DNA from: Erodium maritimum
Taxonomy: Eukaryota > Streptophyta > Magnoliopsida > Geraniales > Geraniaceae
Direction of reading: 5' to 3'
Length of the DNA stretch: 64,000 nucleotides
NCBI GenBank assembly: GCA_963921825.1
Contig: OY997594.1
Location: forward strand, 35,942,956 to 36,006,955
The notes beneath the pieces were generated by a model. The model was not told the DNA's origin. It was given only the letters and a program-made list of their open reading frames with translations, and made no database searches. The position numbers and the translations under genes are program-made. Positions 44,144 through 56,425 of the stretch are shown here, piece by piece. Numbering within the stretch: the first letter of the stretch is position 1; the number at the start of each line of letters is the position of its first letter.

Positions 44144-46668
44144 ATGATCCCTTCTACAGTAAGACCCCATCTCCCCTGTTCTCAACTGTTTCAAGCTATG
44201 GACGGTGCCAGGCTCACTCAACAAGAACTCTCTGGCGATCCTCCTCATCTCCCTTCTGCAATCCGCCAGACTCACCAAACTCACACTCATGCTCATAAGA
44301 AAGGAAGCAAAGGAAAAGGAAGAAGACTCAGAGGTGCATCTCCCTCCTCCTCAGACAACACCCAACAATACTCATCAGGAGGATGCACAAAACTTCTCCA
44401 CAGCCAAAAATTGTTCTACGATAAATACTTCCAACCTCTCTCATCTGGAAGAGACTCAACGCCACCTCCTCCCCAACATGAAGACAGAAGAAGATCAGCC
44501 TTGTTAGGCCAAATTTCTCCATCACATTTACACTCTGAGGACAACTTGATGTTGGTTGATAATACTGAACAAGCCTCTTCCTCCTTGGGATACCCACCTC
44601 CAGGGTTTGAGAATGTGAAACCTATCAACACAAATTCGATGGTGATGAAAGCCACGCCCAACAAGAGGTTCACTGCCTTTGTGCTAGGCATACCTGCAGA
44701 TGCCACTCCAAACTGGCATGATTCGATCTTTGGCAACTTGGTGGGTTTTATAAAAACAATTGTTGGATACAAACCAAATGTCAGAGGACTCTGGTATGGC
44801 TTCGTTTTCTTCAATGCAAGAGCTGCTCTTCAACAAGCCATAGCACAATTCAATGGCTTCAAGATCAGAAACCACACTCTCTATGTTACTACTGCATGGG
44901 ATAGAAGCATTGTTAGGAATTCAAATCAAGTGCAGATGAACACTCACATCAATGCAACCCAGTATCAAGAAAAATCATATGACTCTTATCAAACCCAAGG
45001 ATCCATTATTGCTTCTAAAGCAAAATTGTGGGATAGAGCTCATCTGGCAATCACACATCTGAATCTCTCTGTGGAAGCAATTATGCAGGAGATAACACTT
45101 GAAGGTGTTTGTGAGATCCAACTGAAAGATCTTGGAAATAAAACCATTCTGGTACATTGTCCAGACCCTCAATTCGATAAAAACCTCTTCTTTTATGATG
45201 GAGCATGGCTTAAACAATGGCTTACCTTCATTCATGGGAAGGAGGAGTTAACTAAGAAGGAAGGAAAATTGGCCTGGTTCTCTATTCAAGGAATACCTTA
45301 TCATGGATGGTGTCAAGAGACCTTCCAAGCTGCATTAACCAAAATTGGGAAAGTTGTTTGCACCACCCTCAATCCTCTTTGGATATACATATACATTCCG
45401 CCTTTGTTCTTGTGCATACTGTGATCTTAAAGCCAATATCAGAAGAAGCTCTGCTCACACTGGGAAATGACTCCTTTAAAGTTTGGATCTCCTCTGTGGA
45501 ATCATCCTCCATCCCCCATCTTCATAATCCTTGCTTCAAAAATCCCTTCAACAACAACACTGACAGTAGCTCTGAGTCCAATCCCTATAGAGAGAATGAT
45601 TCTGGGGATGAATATATCAGTGATTACTCCAAGGAAGTTATACCAGATTCTTTGGAACCAACAAAATCTGCTTCCTTTTCTCATTCTGCTGATGAAAACC
45701 CTTTGACCACAACCTTTGACTTGGGACTTATGGAAGCAACTCAGAAGATCCCTTCACCCTCCTTGGAGGAGGCAGCTTTTAATATCAGTTTGAATACTAT
45801 GATGATACAACCATTATTCTCAGTTGATCCTCTCATTGATGAGAGCTTTTTGCCCATCCAAGAGGTTGGTAACAGACTTTGGTGCATTGACGAGGTCTTA
45901 GCTGGTGAAAGAGGATTTGGTTCCATTGGTCTGAGTACACCATTTATGTCCAATCATCCACAACTTTCTACTCCTGAAGACCAGGTGATTGTGGTCAGAG
46001 ATTCCATGGATTCAGAAGAAAGAATTTACTCAGTTTTACATCCTCAACATTCAGGAGTTTTTGCTGATGCCCAAACACTTCCCAAAATTGCTACAGGAAC
46101 TGTTCTTGTAACCAGCCCCATAAACTACTCAGCTACAACACTCTCCTCCTCTCCTCAATTACATCAACTTTCACCTCCAATTCGATTATCTTCTGATGAG
46201 GATCAAACTCAGTTCACTGAGAAGACAGAAACTGAGACAATGATGGTTGAAGGGAAAAGCTCTACTCTGGGAAAGGGTCAACATTTAATGAAACAAAAGG
46301 TATTAGCTTCTTTGGTCCCCACAAATAAGGAAAAGGAGCTATATACAGCTGCCACTGATGGGATAATGGTCATTACTGATACTATTTCTGCTTCCCAAGA
46401 GGGTCCACAAGGACTTGATTTCTTGGAAACTGGTTTCACTATTGAAAATACAACATCATCTCCTATACACTCCTCTCAGATTCAAGAAGTTGCTGAAGGA
46501 CTTGGCTTATGTACAGCTCCATTCTCATCATCTGCCAAAACTAAGCTCAAAGGGAAGAAAAAATCAATTCAAGCTCAAGCCAGAATTTATGGAACCAGAT
46601 CAAAGCTGAAGGAAAAGGGTGCTGACAAATCTACAAAAAAGAAAAGCCTATCAAACTCCAATTTTTGA
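44144..46668 (+). pseudogene. LINE ORF1 protein (frameshifted)
   Basis: Two overlapping frames, 44144-45424 and 45307-46668, form one ORF1. The break is near 45380, after 'TTLNP', where a single base shift is needed. The N-terminal part has an RRM-like fold signature (FTAFVLGIPADATPN, GLWYGFVFFNARAALQQAIAQFNG), then a DUF4283-like segment (VEAIMQEITLEGVCEIQLKD, WFSIQGIPYHGW), then a long Ser/Thr/Glu-rich tail ending in a basic stretch (KTKLKGKKKS, YGTRSKLKEKG). ORF1 proteins bind the element's RNA. The frameshift makes this copy non-functional unless the break is a sequencing error. Confidence 0.8.
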
Positions 46669-46886
46669 ATGAAGACTTAGAGGCAAAGAAGGCTTGGGGT
46701 TTTGGAAAAGCTATTGGATTGAGATCAAATCTTGAGGAGGAAGAAAATCTTTTTAGACTCAAAGACCTGGATGATTTTAATGATGAAGCTGGTTCTGAGG
46801 AGGAAGAGAATACTGTAGAGGAAGGCTTAGATACAGTTCATCACTCATTATTGGGGGATAATCCCATTAATCTCTCCTCTCTATAA
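46669..46886 (+). pseudogene. LINE ORF1 C-terminus in a second frame
   Basis: After the stop at 46666-46668, the +2 frame (open through the upstream basic stretch) continues NEDLEAKKAWGFGKAIGL and an acidic tail. 'AW..GK.IGL' is the usual end of plant L1 ORF1, so this is the original C-terminus displaced by a frame break. It stops 8 bp before the ORF2 start. Confidence 0.65.
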
Positions 46887-46893
46887 CATTTCA

Positions 46894-47790
46894 ATGAAAT
46901 TCCTCTCATGGAATGTGAGAGGAATATCCTCTAGTCAAAAGAGGAGAAGCTTTGGTTGCTTGATCAACAAGCAATCTCCAGATTTTATACTGATACAGGA
47001 ATCAAAATTGCAAATCTTCCCCTCCAACTACCCTAGGCTGTGTGGAGTTTCTTATGATTGGGATTCTGTTTCTATTAATGCTATAGGAGCTGTTGGGGGA
47101 ATTATATCCATGTGGAAGAAATCAGAATTTGCCATTACTGCTACCAAACCCTTACAGGGAGCTCTTCTATGGTTTGGTCTGATAACACAATTCAATCAAC
47201 TGTGCTGCATCATCAACATTTATGCCTCCACCAATGCTCATAACAGAATCACTCTATGGTCTGAAATTGAAAATGAGCTTCAGAATCATCAATCAAACTT
47301 ATTGATCATATTGGGAGGGGACTTCAATGAAATTTTATCAATTCATGATAGAGCATCCCAGAGAAATGGGGGTGCTTCGATGAGATCCTTGCAAAGACTC
47401 ATTGCTAATCTGGGGCTCATTGATCTGCCACTTCAAGGTGGCTCTTTTACTTGGTTTGGTCACTGCTCACAAGCCTCAAGAATTGACAGATTTATTGTCT
47501 CCAGTGAATTATTATCTCTACTTCCTAATCTTACCCAAGCCTGCCTCCCAAGATCCTTATCTGACCACAGACCTCTAATCCTATACAACAACCTTTTGGA
47601 CTGGGGTCCAAGACCTTTCAGGTTCTTAAATATATGGCTAGAAGATCACAGATTTCTTCCAGCTGTGACAAAATTCTGGAACAACTACTCAATCACAAGA
47701 AGTCCTCAATTCACCTTATGGAAGAAACTCAAATTACTAAGAGCTGATCTAAAGCAATGGAACACTCAGGTATTTGGCCATCTAGAATAA
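46894..47790 (+). CDS. LINE ORF2, endonuclease domain
   Basis: 298 codons from MKFLSWNVRG. It has the full set of L1 endonuclease motifs: SWNVRG, LIQESKL, GGIISMWK, IINIYAST, GGDFNEIL, SFTWFG, RIDRFIVS and SLSDHRPL with the catalytic His. This domain nicks target DNA to prime reverse transcription. A premature TAA at 47788 ends it; the linker continues in the same and shifted frames to 48040, where the solo LTR interrupts. Confidence 0.92.
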   Translation: MKFLSWNVRGISSSQKRRSFGCLINKQSPDFILIQESKLQIFPSNYPRLCGVSYDWDSVSINAIGAVGGIISMWKKSEFAITATKPLQGALLWFGLITQFNQLCCIINIYASTNAHNRITLWSEIENELQNHQSNLLIILGGDFNEILSIHDRASQRNGGASMRSLQRLIANLGLIDLPLQGGSFTWFGHCSQASRIDRFIVSSELLSLLPNLTQACLPRSLSDHRPLILYNNLLDWGPRPFRFLNIWLEDHRFLPAVTKFWNNYSITRSPQFTLWKKLKLLRADLKQWNTQVFGHLE

Positions 47791-48044
47791 AAAATTCAGC
47801 ATCTAACTTCTGCCATCAATGCATTGGACAATATAGTGGGCACACGGACACTCTCAGGCCTGGAATGTTCAGAAAGAGGGGCTATTAAAGCTGAACTGAT
47901 AAAAAGTAACAAGTTGCTAGCTAAATTGTGGAGTCAAAAGGCCAGGAAAAAAATGATTTGATGAGGGAGACAAGGGCTCAAAATACTTCCACAGAGTTGC
48001 AAATTTTCAAGGGACAAAGAAATTTTTTTCCTCCATCTCCTATA

Positions 48045-49732
48045 TGTTGGGTCTCGATGGAGGGTATGAACACATACTTGCAGCGGAAATAACTCGAGAC
48101 CATGTCATAGAACACTACCAAATATTAGATACACAAGAGAATAAACAATATGGATGTTTCCTTACCAACTAGTTCAAGAAAAGGAAGAGAACACCAAAGA
48201 AACGATGATCGCCTTGAGTCTCCAAGACGCCTACGTATCCAATTGGAATCAAAGCCACGTAGTTCTTCTTTAGATGACTCAAGAACACAACAAGAGGGAG
48301 GAAAAAAAGCCAAACTCGAAATTGTAGTGTGAGAGGGAGAGAAGTTGTGTTTCTATTCTTGTCTTGTGATTTGTTGTAGGAAAAAGATGACTTAAACCAT
48401 CAACAACCATCAAGGACAAGTAAGGTGTGAAGCATGGTGTGAAGTAAGACAAGTATGGTGCTAAGTATGGCAAGACAAGATGAGTTAGGTGGTGAATCAC
48501 CAACACCTTAATCCTTGTCTTGCTTACTTAGTACTAATTAATCAAGACTTGATTAATTAGTTCCATGGGCCTTGGTTGCATGGGCCTTTCATGGGCCTTT
48601 CATGGGCCTCTTGGAACATGACCCATGGCCATTCCCAACGAGGTCCCGTGACGTGCTCATCGCCTCCAAGCCTTCCATACCGGAAATGTCCAACATTATC
48701 CAACGCGATCAATCCCAAGACTCCAAGCCTTGTCTTGATCCGTAATGTCCTATTCACTTACGGGCACATGACCCAAAACCCAGTTTTGGTCATGTCCCGA
48801 GACAACTCTCTTTTGGCCATTCTCCATAAATGTGTCAATGAGTTTCATCCTTCGGTGTGACCCTTAGGTCTATGCATGTCGATAGATCAACGTAAAATCC
48901 CATTTTACTTGATCCTATATAAGTGGAAACTAACGAGACTTTAGTATTGCCTGACATTACATAGCGAATCGAACCAATCGATTCTAACCTTTCCGTCGTC
49001 CCTGTCATTATCCTTTTATCTCCGATATCCTGATTGAGATAAGGCATAGAGCCGTCATCCTTATTATTCTCAATCACTGTTCCTTGATATGTGAGATGAC
49101 TGGATATATGATACCTAGTATCATGTGCATGGCCATGCTATTCTTTCAGTCACTCTCGATCAAGCGGCCGAGAACCGATATCTTTCCCATACCTCAGTAT
49201 GAGGGATAAATCCCTTAGCCGTCTTTCGTGTCACTCATGCAACCCGTCCCCAAGCCAATCCTGGCCGTTATGGAAGCCCTGTTACGGACAACGTTAGGCT
49301 CATGTCAAACTTAGTTGTTGACTGCATAGTGATCACAAAGACTCCTTGTTCTAAGGATACATGACAAGCTACGACACTGAATATGTTAATGACTCAATCT
49401 ATGGCACATATTCAGGGCGGGTCGTCCAATATCATGTCCCACATGATATCTATGATCAGACTCCGGAATCCTATTCCAATGACTAACAGAACGTAAGCCA
49501 TGAAGAGCCATCTTTCATACTAGTCGCTTCTAGTGAAGCTTTATTGACTAGGGACCCATCGAGTGTGATCCATCTCGATCTATGGTTCTATTCGCATGGT
49601 GGGCATAGATCAGAAATCACATCGATATATTACTCCAACACATAAGTAATAGAAAGCCGCTTTAATCTTATTGCTAATGATGATATATACATTTGGACAT
49701 TTATGATTGAACTACGGGCACTAAGACTAACA
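48045..49732 (+). mobile_element. Solo LTR (family TGTTGGGTCTCG), TSD CTATA, inside the LINE
   Basis: TGTTGGGTCTCG ... ACTAACA, 1688 bp, with CTATA at 48040-48044 and 49733-49737. LINE coding resumes right after the second CTATA in the frame left before the first, proving insertion into the LINE. TATATAAG at 48916-48923 sets the orientation. The small ORFs within are not genes. Confidence 0.95.
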
Positions 49733-49832
49733 CTATAATGGTTGCACCTTATCTGATCCTCAGCTTATAAAGGATGCTGCTACAGAATATTTCAGTCAAA
49801 CCTTCCACAGTGGCAATGAAGAATTCATAGAC

Positions 49833-52292
49833 TTGCAAGACATTCCTTTTAATTCCATTTCTCCTCAACAACAGGATTGGATTGAAAGGCCTTTCTTAGA
49901 GGAGGAAGTACTTCAGGCCATTTTGGCTTGTAATGGGGAAAAGGCACCTGGCCCTGATGGCTTTACTCTTAAATTCTTCCAAGTGGCCTGGCATATCATC
50001 AAAGTAGACTTGCTGAATTTTTTACAGGACTTCTATAATTCTGGCCATCTTGGTAAAGGAATCAATTCTTCCTTTTTGATACTTATCCCCAAAGGATCAA
50101 CTCCCCTGACATTCTCAGACTACAGACATATAAGTCTAATGGGAGGACCTTATAAAATCCTATCCAAACTTCTCTCCTCTAGATTAAAGGTGGTGATCAA
50201 TAATCTGGTTGGTGATGAACAAACTGGGTTCTTGGCTGGAAGACAAATTATAGATGGGATCTTGATAGCTTCTGAAGTGGTTCAATACATCAAAAATTCA
50301 AAATCCAAGGCACTGATATTTAAAGCTGATTTTCAAAAGACCTTTGACAGGGTGAGTTGGAACTTCCTGATGCAATTACTCACCAGAATGGGCTTTGGCA
50401 CTAGATGGAAGCTCTGGATAATATCTTGTCTCAAAGCCTCAGTCTCAATTCTTATTAATGGCTCCCCTAGTCCTGACTTCCAAATCTCTAGAGGCCTAAG
50501 ACAGGGATGTGCTCTTTCTCCCCTTCTTTTTGTCTTGGTTGCTGAAGGCTTGAATCAAATTATGAAGGCTGGCATCTCAAGAAATATCTTCCAGGGTTTA
50601 CAACCATTTACAAATGGCCCTATTATATCACATTTGCAGTTTGCTGATGACACAATATTTTTCATCAAGGCCATTCCAGATCATGCCAGATGCCTCAAAT
50701 ATGCTCTCTCCTTATTCCTCTCTGCTTCAGGCTTAGCTGTCAACTATGACAAATCCCTCATTATCCCTATGAACCTAACTGAAGGGGAAACACTTATAAT
50801 AACCTCAATTCTCAAGTGTCCAGTTGCAGCTTTACCAATAACTTATTTGGGTTTTCCCCTTAGAGCTAATACAAGAAGAGCTCAAACCTGGGATCCAATA
50901 GTACAGAAGTTCAAACAAGCTTTAGGCTTATGGCAGGCAAAGCTTTTATCCCTGGGAGGAAGAATCACCCTAATCAAGTCCACTCTTGGGGCTTTACCCC
51001 TCTATTTTTTCTCAATACTCAGGGCCCCTAAAGGAGTGATCAAAAGAATGGAATCCTGGCAAAGAAAATTTCTATGGCATGGAAAATTATCAGGGCAAGG
51101 CTGTTGCAAAATTAATTGGGGACAGGTTTGCAAATCAAAAGCTGAGGGTGGCCTAGGAATCAGAAAACTTTCAAGCATGAACATTGCCCTTTTAGCCAAA
51201 TGGTGGTGGAGGTTTTCCCTTGAGAGAAAAGCCCTTTGGAAACAGATAATTTGTGGAAAATTTTGTTGGGGTCAACATGAATGGGATCTAACCAATTACA
51301 CTGAAGTAGGCACTCCCAGCTTCATTATCCACATAGTCAATCTTGCTAAAGATCACATGTTTGTGGATATATTTGGAAGTAAAGGGCTTCATTGGAAATT
51401 AGGAAATGGGGAGAGGGTTTTCTTTTGGAGAGATATCTGGTGGGTAGATACAGCTTTTCAAATTCTATTCCCAAGACTCTATGTTCTTTCCCAGTCAAAA
51501 CAAATTCTAGTTTCAGATGCTTGGAATGGATCTGCTTGGGAGCTGGACTTTGCTAGAGACCCTAGAGGAAGGGCTGAACATGACCGGGCCACTCTTTCCA
51601 CAATCTTGAATGGCTTACATCTGGGAATGCAAGAAGATGTGATAATTTGGCAGTGGGACCCTAAAGGATTTTCAGTTAAGAGACTGTATAATCTACTTGA
51701 ACAACAAAGCACCCAATCGTCCTCAAACTCTGCTAGGTCTAAATTCCTTTGGATTCCAGACATACCTCCAAAAATAACAGCCTTCTCATGGTTGGCTTGC
51801 CATGATGCGTTTCCTTCCAAATGTTTCCTTGAAGCCAGAGGACTCTCTCTTTCTTTACAAGAACTTGTTTGCCCAGTGTGCCTTTGGGATCTAGAGGATG
51901 GAAGCCATGTGCTACTCCATTGTGCAAGAGCTTGGAAGGTCTGGGGTCTGGTAACATCCTGGTGGGGAACTATGCTCACTCTCTCTGGAAATGTCAAAGA
52001 TCTTCTATTAATATGGCCTTTCTTGCATTCCAAGAAATATAGAAAACCCTGGATCAGATTGTTCCAGCTTACAATTTGGCAGATTTGGCTTGCAAGAAAT
52101 GCCAAAGTGTTAAAAAATGAGGCTTTATCTGCTGAAGATATATTCCACAAAATTCAGCAACACTCTTATTCTTGGGAATGGGCCTGCTTTCACAAGACCA
52201 AGAAATATTTCACTTCTACTAGCTGGTTCAATACTCCAAAAGTTTGTCTGGACTGGAAGGCTTCCTCTCATCTGAGACCTGATGATTTTTAA
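49833..52292 (+). CDS. LINE ORF2, reverse transcriptase and zf-RVT domains
   Basis: An 819-codon uninterrupted frame; the coding sense continues upstream to the LTR junction (49738), so the ATG at 49833 is not the true start. It has GEKAPGPDGFTLKFF (about residues 30-45), FLILIPKG, the palm motif FKADFQKTFDRVSW, RGLRQGCALSPLLF, and the active-site box as FADD at about residue 270. LGFPL follows, then a C-terminal zf-RVT segment (CPVCLWDLEDGSHVLLHC, about 680-700) and WLARNAKVL. In life it copies LINE RNA at a nicked target. Catalytic Asp residues are present, but the DF.K.FD palm box reads KTFD where KAFD is usual. Confidence 0.95.
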   Translation: MQDIPFNSISPQQQDWIERPFLEEEVLQAILACNGEKAPGPDGFTLKFFQVAWHIIKVDLLNFLQDFYNSGHLGKGINSSFLILIPKGSTPLTFSDYRHISLMGGPYKILSKLLSSRLKVVINNLVGDEQTGFLAGRQIIDGILIASEVVQYIKNSKSKALIFKADFQKTFDRVSWNFLMQLLTRMGFGTRWKLWIISCLKASVSILINGSPSPDFQISRGLRQGCALSPLLFVLVAEGLNQIMKAGISRNIFQGLQPFTNGPIISHLQFADDTIFFIKAIPDHARCLKYALSLFLSASGLAVNYDKSLIIPMNLTEGETLIITSILKCPVAALPITYLGFPLRANTRRAQTWDPIVQKFKQALGLWQAKLLSLGGRITLIKSTLGALPLYFFSILRAPKGVIKRMESWQRKFLWHGKLSGQGCCKINWGQVCKSKAEGGLGIRKLSSMNIALLAKWWWRFSLERKALWKQIICGKFCWGQHEWDLTNYTEVGTPSFIIHIVNLAKDHMFVDIFGSKGLHWKLGNGERVFFWRDIWWVDTAFQILFPRLYVLSQSKQILVSDAWNGSAWELDFARDPRGRAEHDRATLSTILNGLHLGMQEDVIIWQWDPKGFSVKRLYNLLEQQSTQSSSNSARSKFLWIPDIPPKITAFSWLACHDAFPSKCFLEARGLSLSLQELVCPVCLWDLEDGSHVLLHCARAWKVWGLVTSWWGTMLTLSGNVKDLLLIWPFLHSKKYRKPWIRLFQLTIWQIWLARNAKVLKNEALSAEDIFHKIQQHSYSWEWACFHKTKKYFTSTSWFNTPKVCLDWKASSHLRPDDF

Positions 52293-52895
52293 GTTGATTC
52301 TGGTGATTTGTGGGGGGTTTTGGGTGGTTTTGGGGGTGGTTTGTTGGGGAGAGGTGAGCTGTGAGGACTTCTGGGGTTTTTGTCTGTGACTTCTTGTGTG
52401 TGGGTATTTTCTCTTGTTTTTTTCCAGAGTGTGGGTAGATCATTGTTAAGGTGAGAGTTCTTTCTTCTCTTTGTCTCCTTTTCAGGTTCTGGCTTGGAGT
52501 TTTTGTTTCTTCCTCTGCTGCTGCTGCTCCTCAGCTCTCTCTACTTGATGCAGGCCTTCCTTCTATTCTTAGATTGGCTTCAACTCTCTGCTGCATAAGA
52601 TCTCCACAACTTGCCAGTACTACTTGCCACCCAATTTTGGCCCAAGTTAACTAATCAGATATGAATTTTCTCTGCTGCAAAAGATCTACTTGCCATCCGA
52701 TTTTGGCACAAGTTAACTAATCAATCCTGATTTTTAGTTTGCTCTATGAGTTGTTAAAGTTTGCTGCTGTTCCTCCAATGTGCTCATCTTCTACCTTGGG
52801 GGGGAAAATAAAAAGCTGTTGGTCTGAATTTAGCTGGTTTGATTTGCTGAAGTGGAAACTTGGCTCTGAAGCTTTGTTTTTCAAAAATCTTTTTT

Positions 52896-52915
52896 GGGGG
52901 GGGGGGGGGGGGGGG
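52896..52915 (+). repeat. Homopolymer run of 20 G
   Basis: Twenty consecutive G in the LINE 3' UTR. Long G-runs of this kind often have uncertain length in assemblies. Confidence 0.9.
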
Positions 52916-53238
52916 TTCTACCCTGTTGTTGCTCTGTTTCTTTTTAGCTTCTTTCTCTTCTTGGGTGTTGCATTTTCTTACCCGGTTGTTTACTGCTCTC
53001 TAAATCCTTTTTGGTGTGGTTTTTGGGCATGTTCTGTAGTTGAAAGACATGTTTTGTATTCCTTTTTAACCTTTAAAAAGGTTTTATCCAATGATAAATT
53101 GCTGATAAAAAAAAAGGGTAATTGAATTTAATTATTATTAAGCATGACAAAGTTAAACAATATGGGGGATTTAAATCACGAGATCAAAACATAAGAACAG
53201 GTATTGATTTGAAATACAGCAGAGACAATTGAAGTTAC

Positions 53239-53519
53239 CTCAGGGTCAGGGAGGATTTTGATAGATACTGAGTACGGGGTGCCGAGAACATCCTTGGTAT
53301 GGGTCGATTCACTGTTGGTCACGAGCGACGTTTCAGTAGCCAGCTGAAGAGGAAAATCAACCAAGTAGTGTAGATGTTTTTCATCTTTATCTTGAAGATG
53401 ACTTCCATCTAGGGGAAAGGCGGGCTTCCAGGGAACGTCGGTATAAGGGCGAATGAGAATACTTAGAAATTGTTCGTCGACCATAGGCAAACCGACAATG
53501 CTGTGTTGGAGGGGTAGTT
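53239..53519 (-). pseudogene. Unidentified gene, downstream exon, cut off by the gypsy insertion
   Basis: On the minus strand this exon starts at the left border of the gypsy element (53519) and runs LPLQHSIVGLPMVDEQFLSI, RPYTDVPWKPAFPLDGSHL, and so on, to a good donor (GAG/GTAACT) after KILPDPE. It is in frame with the piece at 61640 across the insertion. Its next exon would lie to the left, where the full-length LINE sits. The family is not recognised with certainty. Confidence 0.6.
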
Positions 53520-53903
53520 TGTCACGGTTGAGTGAAGAGCAGGGCAAATTGAATTCGAATAAACGGGCGCGAAGTCAAAACGGTGCGTTCAGGTTAAGTG
53601 AAGGGGTGACGTGGAACGACTTGCCAGTTGTCTTGACCTGTGGCGTGCAACGTGGAGAGGGAAGCCTAGTCAGGTATCTTCTTCGCGTGTCTTGGGGCGA
53701 GCTGGCTTGTTAGCTGGCGCGAGTAATGCGGATCGGAGAAGATATGAGCTCGAGGTATATAGAGAGGGAAGGAGAGTTAGTTAGTGGTTGTTGAATGTTT
53801 TCCCTCAATTCCTAGCTATATCATTCTCTATAATTCTCTCAAAATATCAATAAAGCTCACGATTCCGCCATTTTTGATTCCTTAAGCTTTCATAAGCTTG
53901 ACA
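53520..53903 (+). repeat. 5' LTR of the gypsy element
   Basis: TGTCACGGTTGAGTG ... CATAAGCTTGACA. Contains gtatatagag (53756-53765) as a TATA region and 'caataaag' near the 3' side as a polyadenylation-type signal. Matches 61256-61639 end to end. Confidence 0.95.
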
Positions 53904-53904
53904 A

Positions 53905-53916
53905 TGGTATCAGAGC
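53905..53916 (+). other. Primer-binding site, tRNA-iMet type
   Basis: TGGTATCAGAGC two bases after the 5' LTR is complementary to the 3' end of plant initiator methionine tRNA, the usual primer of plant gypsy and copia elements. Confidence 0.92.
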
Positions 53917-56425
53917 TTCAATCCAGTGCCTACATCAATGTCTAGAGTCTACGAAACACCCGCACTGCCGTCCTTGGAGGATCTTCGCACAGAAATGGAG
54001 AAACTCAAGCATGTCATGGAGCTCCTTCTTCTCGAGCGAGCTCAGGTGCCTCCAGCGCCTCCAGATCTTGTTCCTCAGCCTCACACGTAGCAGCAACCAG
54101 ATTTTGGACCTCAAGATCGGGGTAAATTGGTTGCTACTTTTCCATCGCTTGTTCATCCAATTTATGGCCCCGGAGCGAGCCCTGAGGTCCTGAACCCTGT
54201 CCAATTGCGTCCGGAGGTACTGAATCACCATCCCTACACTCCGATCTACTTCCAAGGCTTCACTCCTTCAGCCAGTGCTCCATTTTCATCTCACGCACGA
54301 CAATTTGCGTTAGAGCCTTCACCACCTCATAATAACCCTCACTTGGCTTCGACATCAACCAATCCGCCTCATCACCACCCAATCTACACTCCAGCACCAC
54401 CAAATGGCCCTCACCAACCTCCACCACCACAAAATGTCCCTCACCAACCTACACCATATTATAATTTCAGAGCTCCAAATATCTCTTTCCCAATGTTTGA
54501 TGGTTTCGATGTCAGAGGATGGCTACGTAAAGCATCCTTGTATTTATCTTATTATGATGTTTCTGAGGATCATAGAGTTCGTTTGGCCTCGATTCACTTG
54601 ACAAGTCCAGTTGAGTTTGGTTTGCGGAGTACTCAATGCATATGGGTGTGATATGGTGGGCACCTGTAATAACCACTTCCGGTCAACGCCAGTCAAACCT
54701 GCGAAAAACAAGAAAATTTAAAAATTTTGGTCAGGCACTTAATTAAACCTGAAATTGACTCTGAGGGTCATACCAGACGTAAGTTGACCCCGTTATCGAC
54801 CAAAGTGAGCTCCGAGGGACTCAGGGCAACTTTCTGATCAATTTGGGAAATGTTGACTTTTCGCTGGAAAAGTCAACCGAGCGACGTTTTGGTCCATTCG
54901 AGGATCATTTTGGATCCAAAAAGCTTAGCCGTCATCATAGCGGTCTTAGTTGAGCTGTTTCCTTGTAGCCCATCAAGTTTCGTAATTTCTTGGAAAAAGT
55001 GCCCGTTCGGGGCCCGAAACGTCCGAATTTCGCGAATATGGGACCCACTTGCCACATGTCACCAATGTGGTGGTGTTAGGTTTATTGGACAAAACAAGAC
55101 AAGACTACATGGGGTTAGTTTTGTAAATAAGTGTTAGTTGTTGTTTTTAAAACCAAACAAAAGGAAGAGCAATATGAGGTCTTGGCCACTTACAAAAAAA
55201 GAGAAAAAGAATAGGTTTTAGAGAGAGAAAGGGGTTTAGAAGAAGGAGAGAAAAGAGAAGAAGAAGTTGGAGGTTTTGGTGATTCCCGACGATCAAACCG
55301 GTGGATCGTCTCAACGATAAAAGAATCGAGCTCACATCGACATTCCCTACGGTGAGAACCTAACCGATTTTCATTTTGGAACGGTTTAATTTTAAGGTTT
55401 GAGTTTAAACGGTTTGTTTAAGGTTGGGTTTTGTTTAAGATTGGCTTAAAGATGAATGGTTGAGGTTTGAGTTCGTTATGAACGTTTTGGGGCGAAAAGG
55501 AAATTTTCCTAATTGTGGCCGGGTGGGGCGCACATGCCTGAGTATCGGGTTTTTGTGTTCAGGTGGTTTAGGACGATCCCCAAGTAGTTAATCCACACCC
55601 GGATTGAAATTTGGAATTAAATTGTGAAAGTTGCAATTAACGGGTTTAGAAACTTTAAACGCAAATTAAATGACTCGGAAGTCGGAAAGTGATTCCGTCG
55701 AGTGCGTAGGAACCCTTGAATTATTCTACGACCGTAGAAACAAAAACGGGAATTTTCGGAGCCCCAGAAGGACGTTTTCCAAACCCGGGCAGATTCGTCA
55801 TGTCGGGCGAATCGGGCTTTTCCGAGTCCATTTTTGACAATGTCGAGTAAACGGGAAGTTTGGGAGTGATCGACATTGCTGGGGTTGCGTTTGGGCGTTT
55901 AATTTTTTAAATTCGGGTTTCGCCTGCTTACTTAAGAAGTGTGTTAATTGTAATGATTGTAGACCGTGTCGCCTACCGTGGAAATAGGAGGCTAAGCGGG
56001 AATTATGGAGCTTCGCCGGAGTAAGAGTATCGGGTTTGACACGCTTCAAGAGGTAGGGAAAAGTAGCCGGATCTCGGCCCTGACTAGGGAAAGTTAACAG
56101 TAGAAATGCATGTGACACTGGGGTGTCGTGGGTTAAGTAGGTTTATCGAATACTAGAAAGGTAGGCGATACCGGGTAGTGTCGAATGATTCAGGAATGTA
56201 TCGAACATTAGAATTTCATGTGACACTTAGTAGTGTCGTAGGAGCAGAGAACTTAACGATGTTAGGATTACTGGAGGCATATGACCATGCCCGGAGGTTG
56301 ATTGTGAACTTATCGATATTAGAAGTACTAGAGGCATATGACCATGCCCGGAGGTTGATTGTGAAACTGTTGATATTAGGACTGTTGGAGGCATTGGTTA
56401 TGCCTGGAGGTTGTTTGTGTAAATC

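Larger units (their letters stand above)
43912..53112 (+). mobile_element. Near-full-length L1-type LINE interrupted by a solo LTR
   Basis: AAAGGGTAAT lies at 43902-43911 and again at 53113-53122, right after the A-run that follows 'ttgctgata'. Contents in order: 5' leader, ORF1 (44144-46886 with two frame breaks), endonuclease (46894-47790), RT and zf-RVT (49833-52292), 3' UTR with a G-run, and tail. Without the solo LTR it is about 7.5 kb, normal for plant L1. Because AAAGGGTAAT-like words recur in the left spacer, the left boundary is less secure. Confidence 0.82.

Noticed and set aside
48125..49077. Short ORFs in 48045-49732 and their twins in 18927-20589
   Set aside because: They lie in non-coding LTR sequence; the frames are not conserved between the two copies.
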